A DNA stretch of 64,000 nt. Source: Thioalkalicoccus limnaeus (GTDB lineage Bacteria; Pseudomonadota; Gammaproteobacteria; Chromatiales; Chromatiaceae). Below, in pieces: positions 61,341 through 64,000 of the stretch (within the stretch, counting starts at the first letter, position 1; each line of letters opens with the position of its first letter). The position numbers and the translations under genes were made by a program. A model generated the notes under the pieces. The model did no database searches and was not told where the DNA came from. It saw only the letters and a program-made list of their open reading frames with translations. Location: the NCBI RefSeq assembly GCF_041197575.1, contig NZ_JBDKXB010000010.1, positions 58,181 to 122,180 of the forward strand, read 5' to 3'.

Positions 61341-63704
61341 GTGCGCACCCTGCACAGGAAGCTGATGCGCGATCTGGTGCCGATCGCCGGCCAGGTCGCC
61401 GCGATCGCCGTGGTCCTGGGCGCCGGCGTCATGGTGCTGATCCTGTCCGTAACCACGCTCGACGCGCTCGCCTTATCCAAGGCGCGATTCTACGAGAGCC
61501 ACCACTTCGCACAGGTCTTCGCCGATCTCAAGCGAGCGCCCGAGGGCCTTGCCCGGTCACTGCAAGAGATCCCTGGCGTCAATCAGGTCGAGACGCGGGT
61601 GATCGCGCCGATGCGCCTCGAAGTCCCGGGTTTTCCGGAACCGGTGCGTGGGCAGATCCTGTCGCTGCCGGACGGCCGTCAACCGAGGTTGAATCAGCTG
61701 TATCTGCGCGAGGGCGGTCTGCCCGACCCGGAGCGCACCGATCAGGTCGTGATCAGCGCCCCCTTCGCCGAGGCCCATGGTCTGCGGGTCGGCGCGCCGC
61801 TGACGGCGATCATCGATGGGCGGCTGGAGCGGTTGACCGTGATCGGTGTGGCCTTGTCGCCCGAGTTCGTCTATCAGGTCGGCCCCGCGGACCTGTTGCC
61901 CGATTACCAGCGCTACGCGGTCTTGTGGATGAATCGTCGCGCGCTCGGACACGCGATGGATATGGATGGCGCCTTCAACAGCCTGCTGGTCTCGTTGCAG
62001 GCCGGGGCCGATCAGGACCAGGTCATCGAGGCCTTGGATCGGTACCTGGCGCGCTATGGCGGCGTTGGCGCGATCGGTCGAGAGGATCAGCTCTCGCACC
62101 GCTTCCTGTCCGACGAGTTGGATCAGTTGCGGGTCATGGCGACGGTGCTGCCGGCGATCTTTCTCGCGGTTGCCGCCTTCCTGCTGAACCTGTTGATGGG
62201 GCGCATCATCCAGAATCAGCGGCAGTCGATCGCGATCCTGAAGGCCTTTGGCTACACGGGCTGGGATCTGGCGGTCCACTACGGGTTGTTGACGGCCCTG
62301 ATCGTCGTGGTCGGGGCTGCGCTCGGCGTCGGTTTCGGTGCTTGGGCCGCTGAGGGGCTGGCGGTGATCTATACCGAGTACTTTCGTTTTCCGGCGCTGA
62401 GCCTTCGCCTCCAGCCAGCCGTTGTAGTGCTCGCTGTCCTGGTCGCCGCCGGCGCGGCGGCACTCGGCACCGGCCGAGCGGTGTTCGGCGCGGTTAGGTT
62501 GCCGCCGGCGCAAGCGATGCGGCCGCCGGCGCCGGAACGGTTCCGTCCATCCTGGCTCGAAGGGTCGGCGCTATGGCCTCGTCTGGGGCAGCCGACCCGG
62601 ATCATCCTGCGCAACCTCCTGCGCCATCGGTTCAAGGCCTTGTTGTCGATGATCGGGATCGGACTGTCCGGGGGGCTTCTGCTGCTCGGCAGCTATCAAT
62701 TCAATGCCGTCGATCACCTGCTGGATATCCAGTACCGGCTGGTGATGAAGATGGATACGCACCTGGTCTTCACCGAAGCGACCTCGGAGCGGGCGCTGGC
62801 GGAGTTGCGCGGTCTTCCGGGGGTCGCCTATGTCGAGGGGTATCGCCGTGTTCCGGTGCGCTTGATCAACGGCCCCCGTCATTATCGGACCGGTATCGAG
62901 GGCCTGGAGCCGGAGCCGCAGTTGCGCGGCCTGCTCGATGCCGACCGGCGCCCGATTCGGCTGCCGCCCGAGGGTCTGTTCTTGACGGATTACCTGGCCG
63001 GTTACTTGGACCTCGAGGTCGGCGATCGGGTGCAGGTCGAGATCATGGAAGGGCACAGGCGCATCTTGGAAGTGGACCTGGCCGGGACCGTCGATGAACC
63101 GATCGGCGTCAGTGCCTACATGGAGCGGCGCGCGTTGAACCGATTGATGGGCGAGGGTCCGGCGATTTCGGGCGCCTGGCTGCTCACCGATGCCGCGGAA
63201 CGGGATCGGTTGTTCGAACGCCTCTGGGAGGTCCCGCGCGTGGCCGGCATCGGCGTGATCGCCGACGCCGAACGGCAATTCCGCGATTACATGGACGATA
63301 CGGTCCTCGTGATGATGGGGATCCTGTTGGTCATGGCCGGATCCATCACCTTCGCTGTGGTCTACAACAATGCTCGTATGACCTTCTCGGAGCGGGTCCG
63401 GGAGTTGGCGACGCTGCGCGTCCTGGGTATGACGCAAACCGAGGTCGGTTGGGTGCTGATCGGCGAGATCGCGCTGCTGACGATGCTGGCGATCCCGCTG
63501 GGCTGGCTCGTCGGCACCGGTTTTGCCGTGCTGTTGAACGAGGCGATGACGATGGACATGTTTCGTGTGCCCTTCATCATCACGACCTGGACCTATGCCT
63601 TCTCGGCGGCCGGTGTGCTCCTGGCTTCGCTGCTGTCGTTGCTGCTGATCGCCCGTCGTCTGCGGGATTTGGACATGATCCTTGCGCTGAAGACCATCGA
63701 ATAG
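61341..63704 (+). CDS. ABC transporter permease, FtsX/MacB-like (DevC type)
   Basis: A 787-residue permease with two FtsX-like halves. A first helix near residues 15-35 (AIAVVLGAGVMVLILSVTTL) is followed by a large extracytoplasmic domain. Helix groups lie near 270-385 and 430-455. A second extracytoplasmic domain spans about 460-650. Final helices lie near 655-775. Conserved FtsX segments include RQSIAILKAFGYTGWDLAVHYGL and RVRELATLRVLGMTQTEVG. It starts with GTG at 61341. It probably exports a lipid or peptide with the upstream ATPase and downstream adaptor. Confidence 0.9.
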   Translation: MRTLHRKLMRDLVPIAGQVAAIAVVLGAGVMVLILSVTTLDALALSKARFYESHHFAQVFADLKRAPEGLARSLQEIPGVNQVETRVIAPMRLEVPGFPEPVRGQILSLPDGRQPRLNQLYLREGGLPDPERTDQVVISAPFAEAHGLRVGAPLTAIIDGRLERLTVIGVALSPEFVYQVGPADLLPDYQRYAVLWMNRRALGHAMDMDGAFNSLLVSLQAGADQDQVIEALDRYLARYGGVGAIGREDQLSHRFLSDELDQLRVMATVLPAIFLAVAAFLLNLLMGRIIQNQRQSIAILKAFGYTGWDLAVHYGLLTALIVVVGAALGVGFGAWAAEGLAVIYTEYFRFPALSLRLQPAVVVLAVLVAAGAAALGTGRAVFGAVRLPPAQAMRPPAPERFRPSWLEGSALWPRLGQPTRIILRNLLRHRFKALLSMIGIGLSGGLLLLGSYQFNAVDHLLDIQYRLVMKMDTHLVFTEATSERALAELRGLPGVAYVEGYRRVPVRLINGPRHYRTGIEGLEPEPQLRGLLDADRRPIRLPPEGLFLTDYLAGYLDLEVGDRVQVEIMEGHRRILEVDLAGTVDEPIGVSAYMERRALNRLMGEGPAISGAWLLTDAAERDRLFERLWEVPRVAGIGVIADAERQFRDYMDDTVLVMMGILLVMAGSITFAVVYNNARMTFSERVRELATLRVLGMTQTEVGWVLIGEIALLTMLAIPLGWLVGTGFAVLLNEAMTMDMFRVPFIITTWTYAFSAAGVLLASLLSLLLIARRLRDLDMILALKTIE

Positions 63705-63712
63705 GAGCGCTA

Positions 63713-64000
63713 ATGTCTTGGACGAAACGACTTGCGACACTGGCCGTCGTGCTGGCCATCCTGGTCATGCTCGGAGTGGCCCTGATTCCGGCGCCGATCT
63801 CCGTCAGTGCGACCGAGGTGCGACGCGGTCCGTTCGTCGAATTCATCGAGGACGAAGGGCGAACGGAACTGCGCGATCCTTACGTAATCGCGGCGCCGAT
63901 CGCCGGATACCTACGGCGCGTGCTACTGGAGCCCGGCGATAGCGTGACGGTCGGGCAGGTCCTGTTCGAGCTGGAACCGATGCCGGCGCCGGCCCTGGAT
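63713..64000 (+). CDS. HlyD/MFP-type periplasmic adaptor, partial (5' end)
   Basis: The ATG at 63713, with AGGAG eight bases upstream, starts 96 codons that run to the window end. The product has an N-terminal anchor (LATLAVVLAILVMLGVALI) and a biotinyl-lipoyl-like region (VIAAPIAGYLRRVLLEPGDS, followed by VGQVLFELE) typical of membrane fusion adaptors. It completes an ATPase-permease-adaptor exporter. The rest of the gene lies outside. Confidence 0.85.
   Translation, partial: MSWTKRLATLAVVLAILVMLGVALIPAPISVSATEVRRGPFVEFIEDEGRTELRDPYVIAAPIAGYLRRVLLEPGDSVTVGQVLFELEPMPAPALD

Overview
The window is a GC-rich (roughly two-thirds G+C by eye), densely coded chromosomal segment of a gammaproteobacterium. 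Gene order typical of the class is present: nnr-tsaE-amiC, recG-ubiA, mutY-yggX, rnfABCDGE. A glutathione-reductase-like enzyme lies beside a peroxiredoxin-glutaredoxin fusion, and the reductase carries NADH-type residues. That matches the glutathione amide system described in the purple sulfur bacterium Marichromatium (Chromatium) gracile, so I infer a member of the Chromatiaceae or a close relative. No photosynthesis, sulfur-oxidation, phage, plasmid or CRISPR genes are in view.

Layout. 1-5.8 kb: a membrane protein cut by the window edge, an SDR-like protein, then nnr, tsaE, amiC and a DCC-family protein. 5.8-14 kb, minus strand: trkH, hrpA, and the thiol-redox pair garB and garA. 14-22.8 kb, plus strand: mltB, recG, ubiA and a helicase-exonuclease pair resembling MrfA-MrfB; a small secreted Cys-rich protein lies on the minus strand. 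23-28.7 kb: the complete Rnf operon, whose RnfG has an unusual long acidic tail. 28.8-37.2 kb is the most accessory-looking part: non-coding gaps, an ATPase fused to an OmpA-like domain, a 1417-residue membrane protein of unknown function and a 48-residue membrane microprotein. 37.3-40.7 kb, minus strand: an FAD oxidoreductase, DUF1365 and CFA-synthase-like operon for lipid modification. 41-51 kb: a lytic transglycosylase, a lipase-like hydrolase, a solitary thiS, an acyl-CoA ligase, tRNA-Gly, AsmA, mutY-yggX, tRNA-Phe, yqhA, a REP-type inverted repeat and a DUF2892/Crp-Fnr pair. 51-64 kb: valS, ppdK, a DJ-1/PfpI protein, a gamma-glutamylcyclotransferase, an OsmC protein, a small unknown gene, a DAHP synthase, and an ABC exporter (ATPase, permease, and an adaptor cut by the window end).

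Functional themes are cell-wall turnover (amiC, mltB, an SLT enzyme, and a possible peptidoglycan-binding ATPase), thiol redox and peroxide defence (garA, garB, OsmC, DJ-1), membrane-coupled electron transfer (Rnf), DNA repair (recG, mrfAB-like, mutY) and lipid modification. No complete, obviously undescribed multi-gene system was found. The best leads are the ATPase-OmpA fusion next to the giant membrane protein, the RnfG tail, the 48-residue microprotein, and the palindromic promoters of garA and of the small secreted protein. All assignments come from reading sequence by eye; no database search was run.
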